This document shows, one piece after another, positions 23,151 through 31,618 of a DNA stretch of 39,667 nt (positions are counted from its first letter, which is position 1; every line of letters begins with the position of its first letter). Below the pieces are notes generated by a model. That model did no database searches. It was not told where the DNA came from and saw nothing but the letters and a program-made list of their open reading frames with translations. The DNA is from Chloroflexota bacterium (GTDB lineage Bacteria; Chloroflexota; UBA6077; CF-72): positions 1-39,667 of the forward strand of contig JAFAZN010000088.1 of NCBI GenBank assembly GCA_019239775.1, read 5' to 3'. The position numbers and the translations under genes are program-made.

Positions 23151-24131
23151 ATGACCGGTGGTTCCCTCGGCCGTGTTCAACCCACCGACCTTGTCGGCAC
23201 GAGGTTCGGCGGCGTCTCACCTGCTACGGTGCGTCTGCGGCACCTTCTCGGAAGGGATTGGGCCACCGCGTGGCTCTTCCTGGCGCCATGCCTGCTGGTG
23301 CTGGTTGGCCTGATCGGGTATCCGTTCTTCTCGGCCATTCTGCTGAGCTTCCAGGCCAAGCTGGTTGGCAGTCCGGCGGTCTGGGTTGGCCTCGGCAATT
23401 ACCAGGACCTGTTCACCGGCCGCGACCTGAGCGGACAGTTCTGGCAGTCGGTACGGGTCACGCTGCTCTTCACGCTTTCGGCGCTCGTGTGCAAGTTCGT
23501 GCTCGGCCTGGCCATGGCCCTCCTCCTGAACGAGAATTTCCGGGGTCGCAGCGTGCTACGCGCGCTGTTCTTCCTACCGTGGGCAGTGCCGAGTCTGATC
23601 GTTGGCCTGACCTGGAAATGGATGTACGACGGCAGCGCGGAAGGATTGCTCAATCTGCTCGCATTGCGCCTCGGACTGACGCACGATCTCATTCAGTGGC
23701 TCGCCAACTACGACCTTGCGCTGTGGGCGGTGGTGGTCGCGGTGGTGTGGGCGAGTACGCCCTTCTGGGCGATGATGTTCCTGGCGGGACTGCAGGCGAT
23801 CCCTGGCGAGTTGTACGAAGCAGCCGAAATCGACGGCGCGGACGTGTTCGGGCGGTTTCTCCACATCACGCTGCCAGGCCTCGGCAACATCATTCTCATC
23901 ACCGCGATGCTGTCCTCGATCTGGACCGCGACCAGCATCAACTTCGTCTACGTACTGACCAATGGCGGCCCAGCCGGTGCAACCATGACATTTCCGATGC
24001 TCGCTTATCAAGTGGGTGTGGCCGGTGCCCAGCGACTCGGCATGGGTGCAACAATCTCACTCGTCTTCACACCGGTGTTCATGGTGCTGATTTACTTTCT
24101 CACCAAACGCATGCTGGCATCCGACCGGTGA
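23151..24131 (+). CDS. CUT1 sugar ABC transporter permease, MalF/UgpA type
   Basis: A 326-residue permease entering TM1 at WLFLAPCLLVLVGLIGYPFFSAI. The EAA loop LYEAAEIDGADVFGRFLHITLP lies near residues 222-243, and TNGGPAGATMTFPMLAYQVG is a further MalF/UgpA mark. ATG 23151 has no Shine-Dalgarno. The gene overlaps its MalG-type partner by 4 bp and is the first gene of a unit running permease, permease, binding protein, UxuA. Placing the binding protein third is less common than first. Confidence 0.92.
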   Translation: MTGGSLGRVQPTDLVGTRFGGVSPATVRLRHLLGRDWATAWLFLAPCLLVLVGLIGYPFFSAILLSFQAKLVGSPAVWVGLGNYQDLFTGRDLSGQFWQSVRVTLLFTLSALVCKFVLGLAMALLLNENFRGRSVLRALFFLPWAVPSLIVGLTWKWMYDGSAEGLLNLLALRLGLTHDLIQWLANYDLALWAVVVAVVWASTPFWAMMFLAGLQAIPGELYEAAEIDGADVFGRFLHITLPGLGNIILITAMLSSIWTATSINFVYVLTNGGPAGATMTFPMLAYQVGVAGAQRLGMGATISLVFTPVFMVLIYFLTKRMLASDR

Positions 24132-24964
24132 CACGCTCTCGCGGTCGACTCCTCCGCACCTTGGTTCGCACGGCGGGCCTGCTGCTATTCGGCATCTGGA
24201 CGGTCGTACCGCTTTACTGGATCATCGTTACTGCGATCAAACCCAACTTGCTCATTTATCGCGAAGCATCGCTGTTTCCGAGCCAGATCACCGGCGACCA
24301 TTTCGCATTCGTGCTCACGCAGACGCCATTCCTGCACTACATCCAGAACAGCCTGGTGGTGACGCTGGTGACCACGACCCTGGCGATGGCTATTGGCACG
24401 CTGGCCGCGTACGCCATCGTACGGCTGGCCTTTACCGGTCGCCCATGGGTGGCCCGAGCAGTCGTGGTCACGTACCTGGTGCCCGGCTCGCTCCTGTTTA
24501 TTCCGATGTTCCAGGTCATCTACTCGCTGGGACTCATTGACAATATCGTCGGATTGATGGTCACGTACCTGACATTCACGGTGCCATTCGCGACATGGAT
24601 GATGATTGGCTACTTCCGCAATGTGCCGTCGGAACTCGAAGACGCGGCATTGATTGACGGGTGCTCGCGCGTCCAGGCGCTTGCGCGCATCATGGTTCCA
24701 ATTGCCTTGCCTGCGCTCGCGGTCGTCGCGCTGTTTGCATTCACGCTTTCATGGAACGAATTCCTGTATGCACTGGTGTTCATCGGCAGCGACTCGCAAA
24801 AGACGTTGACTGTCGGACTCATTGGTCTGGTCCGAGGCGATACCTTTCCCTGGGGACCAATGATGGCGGCTTCGCTCATGGGCACAATTCCACCCGCACT
24901 CGTGTATGTCATCTCACAACGTTGGGTGGTATCCGGTCTCGCCGCCGGAAGCGTGAAGGGCTAA
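24128..24964 (+). CDS. CUT1 sugar ABC transporter permease, MalG type
   Basis: A 278-residue permease starting at the GTG of a GTGA overlap with the upstream gene, which signals translational coupling. TM1 is TAGLLLFGIWTVVPLYWIIVTAI; the EAA loop is LEDAALIDGCSRVQALARIMVP near residues 171-192. The same frame stays open far upstream through the other permease, but that stretch is out-of-frame translation of it. The length is normal for the family. It is followed by a binding-protein gene after 92 bp. Confidence 0.92.
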   Translation: MTRSRGRLLRTLVRTAGLLLFGIWTVVPLYWIIVTAIKPNLLIYREASLFPSQITGDHFAFVLTQTPFLHYIQNSLVVTLVTTTLAMAIGTLAAYAIVRLAFTGRPWVARAVVVTYLVPGSLLFIPMFQVIYSLGLIDNIVGLMVTYLTFTVPFATWMMIGYFRNVPSELEDAALIDGCSRVQALARIMVPIALPALAVVALFAFTLSWNEFLYALVFIGSDSQKTLTVGLIGLVRGDTFPWGPMMAASLMGTIPPALVYVISQRWVVSGLAAGSVKG

Positions 24965-25056
24965 TGCCACACAAGAGAGGTTTCACAAAGGAACTTTCCT
25001 GGTACTTTGTCCGTCCACGGTTGTCGGCACCAGAAGCCATGCAACAGGAGGCAAAA

Positions 25057-26433
25057 ATGGAACGCCGTGAATTTCTCCGATACCTCGGTGTCTCCGCAGG
25101 TCTAGCGCTGACGGCTGCGTGCGCTCCGGCGACAGCGCCAGCACCAACCACCGCACCCGCGGCCGCGCCGGCGGGCGGGACGCCTGGAGCCGCGAAGTCC
25201 AACGGCAGCAAGCTCACTGTGTGGGGCTGGCAATCCTTCACCCCGGACGGCGACAAACTTCTGGGCGATCAGATCACCCAGTGGGGCGCAGCCAACAACA
25301 CCCAGGTCGAATACGTGGTCGTGGAGAACGCCCAGTTCCCCCAGAAGCTCGCCGCGGCTATCGAGGCCAAAGCTCCACCTGACGTGGTGATGCTGACGGC
25401 AGCCTCCAACGTGGTGGACTACGCCAGCCGCCAGCTCTTCGCCGACGTATCCGACGTCTGGAAAGCGACCAGCACGCAGGCGGGCGGCTTCTGGAGCTAC
25501 GTCGATCCACTCTACAAAATCGGTAGCACGTATTACGGCATTCCGTTCGAGGCGGACACGTCGCCGATGTTTGCGCGCACGGACCTGATCAAGCAAGCCA
25601 GCGGCTCAACCGATCCGCCGAAAACGCTCGACGACCTGACCACGATGTGCCAGAAGATCAACGATCCTCCCAACGTGTACGCGTTCGGCTTCACGCTGGG
25701 TCGAACGCCGGACTGCTTCGGCAACACCGTGGCGATCATCTGGAACGACGGCGGCACCCTGGTCGACAAGAGTGGCAAAGTCGCACTGAACAGTCCTGAA
25801 ACGGTGATGGCGATCAATCGCATCAAGGGCTGGTGGGACGCCAAGATCATCCCGCCAGATTCTCCGACCTGGGACGACACCGGCAACAACGCGGCGTTCC
25901 AGAAAAAACAAGCCGCGTTCGTGCTCAATCCACCGTCAATTTATGGCTGGATGGTCGACAACGACAAGGACCTGCTCAACAATGCGACGATGGCCGCGAT
26001 ACCAGCCGGTAAATCCGGCTCGTACAGCGGCTCCGGTTCGTGGTCCTGGTCGGTGTTCCAGAGCAGCAAGAACGTGGATGGTAGCAAAGACCTGATCCAC
26101 TATCTGCTGGACCCGGCGCGACTGCAAGCGTTGTACAGCAAGGTCGGCGGCCGCTGGTATCCGATTTATCAGGACGGCACCAAAGACGAATTCTGGACCA
26201 GCAAACCCCAGTTCCAGTTCTATCCGGACTTGCTCAAGGGTGGCCGTGACATCAGCTATCCCGCGCCGCCGGACCCGAACCTCTTCGCGGCGCTGGGTGA
26301 GATCCAGACTCGCTTGATCATCCCCGACATGGTCCAGAACGTCATCGTCAAGGGTATGGGCGTCCAGGATGCGGTGCAGCAGGCCCACGACGCCATGGTG
26401 GAGGTCTTCAAGGCTCACGGCGCGAACGCATGA
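25057..26433 (+). CDS. CUT1 sugar ABC transporter substrate-binding lipoprotein
   Basis: A 458-residue family 1 binding protein. The leader has a twin-Arg motif (RREFLRYLG) and the lipobox LTAAC with Cys22, followed by a short Ala-Pro-Thr linker to about residue 45. LTVWGWQSFTPDG opens the mature domain. YYGIPFEADTSPMFARTDLI and AFVLNPPSIYGWM are ligand-cleft landmarks. ATG 25057 has GGAGG 5 nt upstream; an in-frame ATG at 24964 lacks one. A short inverted repeat, AGGAACTTTCCT (24989-25000), lies upstream. The stop codon overlaps the uxuA start (ATGA), which suggests the ligand is a uronate or a uronate-containing sugar; that is inference from linkage. Confidence 0.92.
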   Translation: MERREFLRYLGVSAGLALTAACAPATAPAPTTAPAAAPAGGTPGAAKSNGSKLTVWGWQSFTPDGDKLLGDQITQWGAANNTQVEYVVVENAQFPQKLAAAIEAKAPPDVVMLTAASNVVDYASRQLFADVSDVWKATSTQAGGFWSYVDPLYKIGSTYYGIPFEADTSPMFARTDLIKQASGSTDPPKTLDDLTTMCQKINDPPNVYAFGFTLGRTPDCFGNTVAIIWNDGGTLVDKSGKVALNSPETVMAINRIKGWWDAKIIPPDSPTWDDTGNNAAFQKKQAAFVLNPPSIYGWMVDNDKDLLNNATMAAIPAGKSGSYSGSGSWSWSVFQSSKNVDGSKDLIHYLLDPARLQALYSKVGGRWYPIYQDGTKDEFWTSKPQFQFYPDLLKGGRDISYPAPPDPNLFAALGEIQTRLIIPDMVQNVIVKGMGVQDAVQQAHDAMVEVFKAHGANA

Positions 26434-27437
26434 TCGAGCTTGCGGAGGTGTTACCACCGACGCCGACGCCGTTGTGGACCTTGTGTCGGCAGATGGGCGT
26501 GGACTACGTCGTCGGCCAGCTGCCTCTCGATGATCCGCTCAACGGCTCCGACATGCCCTGGGATTTCATGCCCCTGCTGCGGCTGAAGCAGCGCTACGAA
26601 AGCGCTGGCTTCAAGCTGGCGGTGCTGGAGTCGCGGCCACCGTACAACCTGGTGAAACGCGGATTGCCCGGGCGCGACGAGGAGATCGCAGGCATCTGCA
26701 CCCTCATCGAAAACATGGGGCGGCTCGGCATTCCGGTGTGGTGCTACGAGTGGATGACGGACTTCAATTGGCTCCGCACCAATACCAACACACCGTCGCG
26801 CGGCGGCTCGATTGTCACAAGCTTCGATGCCTCATTGCTCCGCGATGCACCACCTACCGAGAACGGGCCCATTTCCGAGGATGAGCTGTGGGCCAACCTG
26901 GAGTATTTTCTGCGCAAGGTGGTGCCAGTTGCTGAACGCGCAGGTGTGAAGCTTGCGATGCACCCGGATGATCCGCCACTATCACCAATCCGTGGCGTGG
27001 GCCGCATCATGCGCAGCGTGGAGAACTACCAACGCCTGATTGACCTCTTACCCAGTGAGGTGAACGGCATCACCTTGTGCCAGGGCAACTTCACGCTGAT
27101 GACGGATGACCTGCCCTCGGTCATCCGCCACTTTGGCCAACAGAAAAAGATCTTCTTCGTGCACTTTCGCGACGTACGCGGAACAGCTGACAAGTTCGAA
27201 GAGACCTGGCATGACGACGGCAAGACCGACCTACTGGCGTGCATGGAGGCGTATCGCGACGTCGGTTTCGACGGCGTTTTACGCCCCGATCACGTCCCAA
27301 CCGTGGAAGGCGACAGCAACGACCGGCCAAGCTATTCAGCCTACGGCCGGCTGTACGCCATCGGTTACATCCGCGGGCTGCGCGAAGCGGCCTTCCACTC
27401 CTCGTACTCCGCACGTGCCGCGTCGGTGAGCGGATAG
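26430..27437 (+). CDS. uxuA: D-mannonate dehydratase (UxuA family)
   Basis: A 335-residue UxuA-type enzyme with a xylose-isomerase-like TIM barrel, which converts D-mannonate to 2-keto-3-deoxy-D-gluconate with a divalent metal. Visible motifs are LAMHPDDPP near residue 175, ITLCQGNF near 212, FVHFRDVRG near 242 and GVLRPDHVP near 281, which carry the metal-binding Cys/His residues. It is shorter than E. coli UxuA (394) but has all conserved blocks. The ATG overlaps the stop of the sugar-binding protein (ATGA), tying it to that transporter. Its 3' end overlaps the convergent RraA-like gene by 73 bp. A second, unrelated mannonate-dehydratase-type protein is encoded at 35662. Confidence 0.92.
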   Translation: MIELAEVLPPTPTPLWTLCRQMGVDYVVGQLPLDDPLNGSDMPWDFMPLLRLKQRYESAGFKLAVLESRPPYNLVKRGLPGRDEEIAGICTLIENMGRLGIPVWCYEWMTDFNWLRTNTNTPSRGGSIVTSFDASLLRDAPPTENGPISEDELWANLEYFLRKVVPVAERAGVKLAMHPDDPPLSPIRGVGRIMRSVENYQRLIDLLPSEVNGITLCQGNFTLMTDDLPSVIRHFGQQKKIFFVHFRDVRGTADKFEETWHDDGKTDLLACMEAYRDVGFDGVLRPDHVPTVEGDSNDRPSYSAYGRLYAIGYIRGLREAAFHSSYSARAASVSG

Positions 27438-28129
27438 TACTTCCGCAAATCGCCACCTTCAGACAGCCGCAGGCGCGAAAACTCCTCCCACTCCACGTGT
27501 TCTGACGCCTTCTTTGCAAGCTCGGCCGCGAGTCCAGTTGGCACCACCACGGCCCCGTCGTCGTCGGCGACGATGATGTCTCCAGGCAAAACGGTCACGC
27601 CGCCACAAGCAATTGGCACGTTCACCGCAAACGGGAAAATCGCAGTTTGCGTATGGAAGTTTGGCGTAACGCCGCGCAACCAGAGTCCCAGCCCCAAGTG
27701 CTTGATCTCGGCTGAGTCGCGAATGCAGCCGTCGATCACCACACCGAGCCCGCCGCGGCCGCGAAAGTAGGTCATCATCATCTCACCGAAGACGCCGCTG
27801 CTCATGTCGCCGCGTGCGTCGACCACGACCACGTCACCAGGTTGGGTGTGGTACAGCACGTGTCGATGCAACTGCTGTTCGGGTTCAACGTACTCGGCCT
27901 CCGGATAGAGGTCCTCGCGTTTTGGCATGAATTGCAGCGTCAACGCCGGTCCAACCATTGAAACGCCAGGCGTCATGCTCACCGGTCCCTGGATAAATGC
28001 GCTGCGGATGCCGAGGCGTTTCAGCTCACTGGTCGCCGTGGCGCTGCCGATATGCTGCAGCGAGTCAATGAGTGCACGAGGCGGGCGTGTGATGTCCGAG
28101 GTCTCAATGGGCCCGTTCTGGCTTGGCAT
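27365..28129 (-). CDS. RraA-like / HMG-aldolase-family protein
   Basis: A 254-residue member of the RraA/4-hydroxy-4-methyl-2-oxoglutarate aldolase family. The core contains GDVVVVDARGDMSSGVFGEM near residue 96, DGCIRDSAEI near 133 (RD-x2-E, the metal/substrate motif of class II pyruvate aldolases) and PGDIIVADDDGAVVVP near 182. True RraA RNase inhibitors lack parts of this motif, so an aldolase or oxaloacetate decarboxylase role is more likely. In this sugar-acid setting it may cleave a keto-deoxy acid or derivative, which is inference. The start is supported by TAGAGT 6 nt upstream (leaderless type). The last 73 bp overlap uxuA tail to tail. Confidence 0.85.
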   Translation of the reverse strand: MPSQNGPIETSDITRPPRALIDSLQHIGSATATSELKRLGIRSAFIQGPVSMTPGVSMVGPALTLQFMPKREDLYPEAEYVEPEQQLHRHVLYHTQPGDVVVVDARGDMSSGVFGEMMMTYFRGRGGLGVVIDGCIRDSAEIKHLGLGLWLRGVTPNFHTQTAIFPFAVNVPIACGGVTVLPGDIIVADDDGAVVVPTGLAAELAKKASEHVEWEEFSRLRLSEGGDLRKYYPLTDAARAEYEEWKAASRSPRM

Positions 28130-28162
28130 GTCAACACTCTATCTCGGTACCATCCATGATCA
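28130..28162. promoter_or_regulatory. 33-bp divergent promoter region
   Basis: On the minus strand TAGAGT (28136-28141) lies 6 nt before the RraA-like ATG, with TTGATC as a possible -35 sixteen nt further up. On the plus strand TACCAT (28148-28153) lies 9 nt before the binding-protein ATG at 28163. Both transcripts would be leaderless or nearly so, and the promoters must overlap. Confidence 0.45.
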
Positions 28163-29812
28163 ATGTCAAGTCATGACTCAGGCGTTAGTCGCCGTTCGTT
28201 TCTAAAGTGGGGGCTCGCGGCCGGCGGCGGCCTGGCGGCGATGCCGCTCATCGAGGCATGCACCAGCCGCAGCGCGCAACAGGCCGCCGCGCCGACCAGC
28301 CCGCCTGCCGCTGCCCCGACCAGCGCCCCCGCCGCGGCGCCCACTTCCGCGGCCGCGCCCACTTCCGGCGCCAGTGCGCCAACAGCCAGCGGCACCACTG
28401 GGACACGCACGGGCATCACCTCGAACGAGTGGAACCCGGACAGCATCCGCGCCCAGGCCGGCACCCTGAACGTCGACACCAAGGCCGAAGTCGCCAAGGT
28501 CACCCCACTGGACTACAAGGGCCAGATCAGCTACTGGTACGTCGGGCCGAATCAAGCCTCGCCCCAGATCGAGGTGGACAACGACGCCAAGCTCTGGGAC
28601 GCGTGGAAGGCAACCTATCCCAACATTCCGATGAACATGGGCGATAACGTCCAGAACCTGGACTACAACCAGATGCTAGACAAGCTCCGCACGGCCGCGG
28701 CCGGCAATGCCGCGCCGGATGTCGCGCGCTTGCCGATTCTCTGGGGCGCCGAGTTTGCCGCAAAAGGTCAGCTGGCTGAGATCCAGCTCGAGGAATTCGG
28801 CTTCAAGGAAACAGACTTCTGGAGTGGCGCGCTCAAGTCCGTCATGTGGAACGGCAAGATCTACGGCATCCCCACCAATAATGAAACGATGGCCTTCATC
28901 TGGAACAAAGATATTTTCCAGAAGGCTGGACTCGATCCGAACACACCGCCCGCAACCTGGGATGATGTCGTCAAGTTTTCGGCGCAGATCAAGAAGGCCA
29001 CGGGCAAGGCTGGCTACGGGATGGTTGGTCGCGTCAACGCTGGGAATACGCCGTTCCGCGTGATGCCCGTGCTGTGGGCGTACGGCAGCGGTGCCCTCGA
29101 CGAAGCGGAACCCAATCCGACCTATCAGAAGGTGCTCATCAACAACGACGGCGGTATTGCCGCGTTGCAGGCGCACTACGACATGTACGTACGCGACAAA
29201 TCAGTTCCGACCTCTGCACTGACCAATACGCAGACCGAGAACGGCGATTTGTTTATCAGCGGCCAGATTGCCATGGAAATCGCGCATCCCAGCGAGTACG
29301 CGGCCATGATGGATAAGGCCAGCAAGGCCACTGGCGCCGACAAGGACATTGCCGACCAGGTCGTCGGCAACATGGCATACGGGCTCATGCCGAGCGGTCC
29401 GGTGCGGCGCGCCGTCGTCTTTGGTGGATCCAACATTCACATCTACGGCGACCAGTACGCTGGCCATCAGGTGGACCGCAAGGCGGCTGACGCCTTTATC
29501 GCCTTTACCTGCGGGCCAGAGTGGTCGGTCAAGAATTCGGGCAACTGGACGGGATCGAATCCTGGGAATTTGCAGGGATTCAAAACTGACGGCATGAAGC
29601 AGCGGCTGGACTCCATCAAGTTCCTCGACGTCACCACCTCCATGCTGCCCTACGGTGTGCCATTCCCCGTCATTCCAGAGTCGACGGACATCATGAACAA
29701 CATCGTCCCCAACATGTTGCAGAACGCCCTCACCGGAAAAATGGGAGTAAAAGAATCCGCCGACGATGCGGCGGAGCAAATCAAAACCCTCATCGCCCAG
29801 CGCAAGGCCTAA
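28163..29812 (+). CDS. Sugar ABC transporter substrate-binding lipoprotein (family 1)
   Basis: A 549-residue binding protein. A clean Tat motif SRRSFLK (residues 9-15) precedes a hydrophobic stretch and the lipobox IEAC with Cys33. An Ala-Pro-Thr-Ser linker runs to about residue 75. The mature part includes YGIPTNNETMAFIWNKDIFQ, AGLDPNTPPATWDDVV and a C-terminal FPVIPESTDIMNNIVPNML typical of family 1 proteins. It heads the second CUT1 unit of the acid-sugar region, followed by two permeases, the CUT1 ATPase and an oxidoreductase. No Shine-Dalgarno precedes the ATG, while TACCAT lies 9 nt upstream. Ligand unknown; a uronate or oligouronate is plausible by context. Confidence 0.92.
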   Translation: MSSHDSGVSRRSFLKWGLAAGGGLAAMPLIEACTSRSAQQAAAPTSPPAAAPTSAPAAAPTSAAAPTSGASAPTASGTTGTRTGITSNEWNPDSIRAQAGTLNVDTKAEVAKVTPLDYKGQISYWYVGPNQASPQIEVDNDAKLWDAWKATYPNIPMNMGDNVQNLDYNQMLDKLRTAAAGNAAPDVARLPILWGAEFAAKGQLAEIQLEEFGFKETDFWSGALKSVMWNGKIYGIPTNNETMAFIWNKDIFQKAGLDPNTPPATWDDVVKFSAQIKKATGKAGYGMVGRVNAGNTPFRVMPVLWAYGSGALDEAEPNPTYQKVLINNDGGIAALQAHYDMYVRDKSVPTSALTNTQTENGDLFISGQIAMEIAHPSEYAAMMDKASKATGADKDIADQVVGNMAYGLMPSGPVRRAVVFGGSNIHIYGDQYAGHQVDRKAADAFIAFTCGPEWSVKNSGNWTGSNPGNLQGFKTDGMKQRLDSIKFLDVTTSMLPYGVPFPVIPESTDIMNNIVPNMLQNALTGKMGVKESADDAAEQIKTLIAQRKA

Positions 29813-29819
29813 CTCGCGC

Positions 29820-30716
29820 GTGCTGCGGGAAATCATTCGGCATCGCACCGATTACCTCTGGGTCGCGCCTGCGCTGTTGGTGATGCTCTTGGTGATCGGC
29901 TACCCGTTCGTCTACACCATCGACCTGTCGTTCTACGACACGCCTCCCAGCTCGCCAAACTGGTATTTCGATGGCGTAGACAACTACACGCAGATTCTGA
30001 GAGACCCGTCCTTCTGGGCCATCACCCTCAATACGTTCTACTGGTCTGTCGGCTCCACGATTCTGGCGTTCCTAATCGGTCTCGGCGCCGCACTCGTCGT
30101 GCAACGAGAATTCATCGGCCGTGGCATCATCAGAGGTCTGCTGATGATCCCCTACGTCATCAGCTACGTCGCTGCCGCCTACGTGTGGCGCTGGCTCTAC
30201 CACAGCGACTACGGCCTGATCAGCGGCATGCTGTACGACCGTTACCTCATCGACGCACCGATCAATTTCCTCGACTCCACGACCAACGTGATGCCCTCGT
30301 TGATTGTCGCCAACGTGTGGAAAGAGTTTCCGTTCGCGATGATCATGATGCTCGCAGGCCTGCAAACGGTGTCCCAGCAACTGCTAAACGCCGCACGCGT
30401 GGATGGAGCGAACGCGTGGAACCGCTTCTGGCATGTCACCGTTCCAAGCCTGCGCGGCGTAATCATCATCACGTCAATTCTGCTGTTCGTGGGCAACCTG
30501 AACTCGTTCGGACTGGTCTGGATTATGACCGGTGGCGGCCCAGCGAATGCGTCGCAAATCTGGATCACCGAGGTGTATACGCTGGCATTCCAGGCGCTGC
30601 AGTATGGCCGCGCCTCGGCCTATTCGGTGATCCTGTTCATTGTGATGCTGCTGCTCGGCTACTTCTACGTGCGTGCGCTGACAAGTGGCAGCCGCAACCG
30701 AGAGGCACGCGAATGA
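29820..30716 (+). CDS. CUT1 sugar ABC transporter permease, MalF/UgpA type
   Basis: A 298-residue permease with TM1 at YLWVAPALLVMLLVIGYPFVYTI. Its EAA loop near residues 195-216 is LLNAARVDGANAWNRFWHVTVP, and TGGGPANASQIWITEVYTLAF is another family mark. The GTG at 29820 lies 7 nt after the binding-protein stop and yields a canonical length; an in-frame ATG at 29766 lies inside the upstream gene. Its stop codon overlaps the next start (ATGA). Confidence 0.92.
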   Translation: MLREIIRHRTDYLWVAPALLVMLLVIGYPFVYTIDLSFYDTPPSSPNWYFDGVDNYTQILRDPSFWAITLNTFYWSVGSTILAFLIGLGAALVVQREFIGRGIIRGLLMIPYVISYVAAAYVWRWLYHSDYGLISGMLYDRYLIDAPINFLDSTTNVMPSLIVANVWKEFPFAMIMMLAGLQTVSQQLLNAARVDGANAWNRFWHVTVPSLRGVIIITSILLFVGNLNSFGLVWIMTGGGPANASQIWITEVYTLAFQALQYGRASAYSVILFIVMLLLGYFYVRALTSGSRNREARE

Positions 30717-31615
30717 CGACTGTTTCCGCTGCGCGCCCCACCGTCCGCGCGAGGACTCGTGGTTGGTCCCGACCCCGGATCAATGCATTAGATGTCGTGG
30801 GCGCAGTCTGGCTCGTCATCCTACTCGCGTTCGCGGTGATTCCGATGTTGTGGATGCTCTCCACCTCGCTCAAAGGCCAGTTCGCGGCGCTGCAGCAACC
30901 GCCCCAGTGGATCCCCAGCAATCCTACGCTCCAGCAGTACCAGACTCTGCTGTCACCGACCGGCACCGTCGGTCCAGTGTTCCTGCGCTATTTTTTCAAT
31001 AGCATTCTGGTCTCCACCACCACCACCGTACTCGGTGTGCTGGTGGCCGTCCCAGCAGCCTACGCGTTTTCGCGATTCAAATTCCCTGGCCGCGACCTGC
31101 TGTTCTTCGCGGTATTGATCCGCAACATGTTCCCGGTGGTTGTATTTCTCATCCCGCTGTTCATCCTGATGCGATCGCTCCACCTGGTGAACACGTACTG
31201 GTCGCTGATTCTCACGTACATGACCTTTGGGCTTCCGCTGTCCATCTGGCTGCTCAAGAGCTTCTACGACAACATTCCCGAGGAGTTGGAACGTGCGGCG
31301 CGCATTGACGGCGCATCGCGCTTCAAGGCTTTCTGGTTGATCATCATGCCCCTGTCGTCGCCGGGCATCGTGGCCACTGCGATCTACGCCTTCATCGCGG
31401 CGTGGAACGAATACGTGTACGCGCTCACGTTCCTCAACAGCGAGAGCCTCCTCACGTTGCCCGTCGGACTCCAGCACTTCTTCACGGAATTTGCCACCAA
31501 TTGGCCGGGACTTATGGCGGCGGCGTTTATCATGTCGGTTCCCGTGGTGATCATGTTCATGGTGCTTCAGAAGCAGTTCGTGCGCGCGCTCACCGAAGGA
31601 GCCGTCAAGTCATAA
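30713..31615 (+). CDS. CUT1 sugar ABC transporter permease, MalG type
   Basis: A 300-residue permease with an Arg-rich N-terminus, TM1 AVWLVILLAFAVIPMLWMLST, and the EAA loop LERAARIDGASRFKAFWLIIMP near residues 189-210. ATG 30713 sits in an ATGA overlap with the upstream gene. The conserved SLLTLPVGLQHFFTEFATNW segment precedes the last helices. It is followed after 3 bp by the CUT1 ATPase, making this the only complete CUT1 transporter in the window. Confidence 0.93.
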   Translation: MTTVSAARPTVRARTRGWSRPRINALDVVGAVWLVILLAFAVIPMLWMLSTSLKGQFAALQQPPQWIPSNPTLQQYQTLLSPTGTVGPVFLRYFFNSILVSTTTTVLGVLVAVPAAYAFSRFKFPGRDLLFFAVLIRNMFPVVVFLIPLFILMRSLHLVNTYWSLILTYMTFGLPLSIWLLKSFYDNIPEELERAARIDGASRFKAFWLIIMPLSSPGIVATAIYAFIAAWNEYVYALTFLNSESLLTLPVGLQHFFTEFATNWPGLMAAAFIMSVPVVIMFMVLQKQFVRALTEGAVKS

Positions 31616-31618
31616 CCG

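Noticed and set aside
23258..24127. 290-codon upstream extension of the MalG-type permease
   Set aside because: It is an out-of-frame reading of the preceding permease gene. The GTG in the GTGA overlap gives normal length and coupling.
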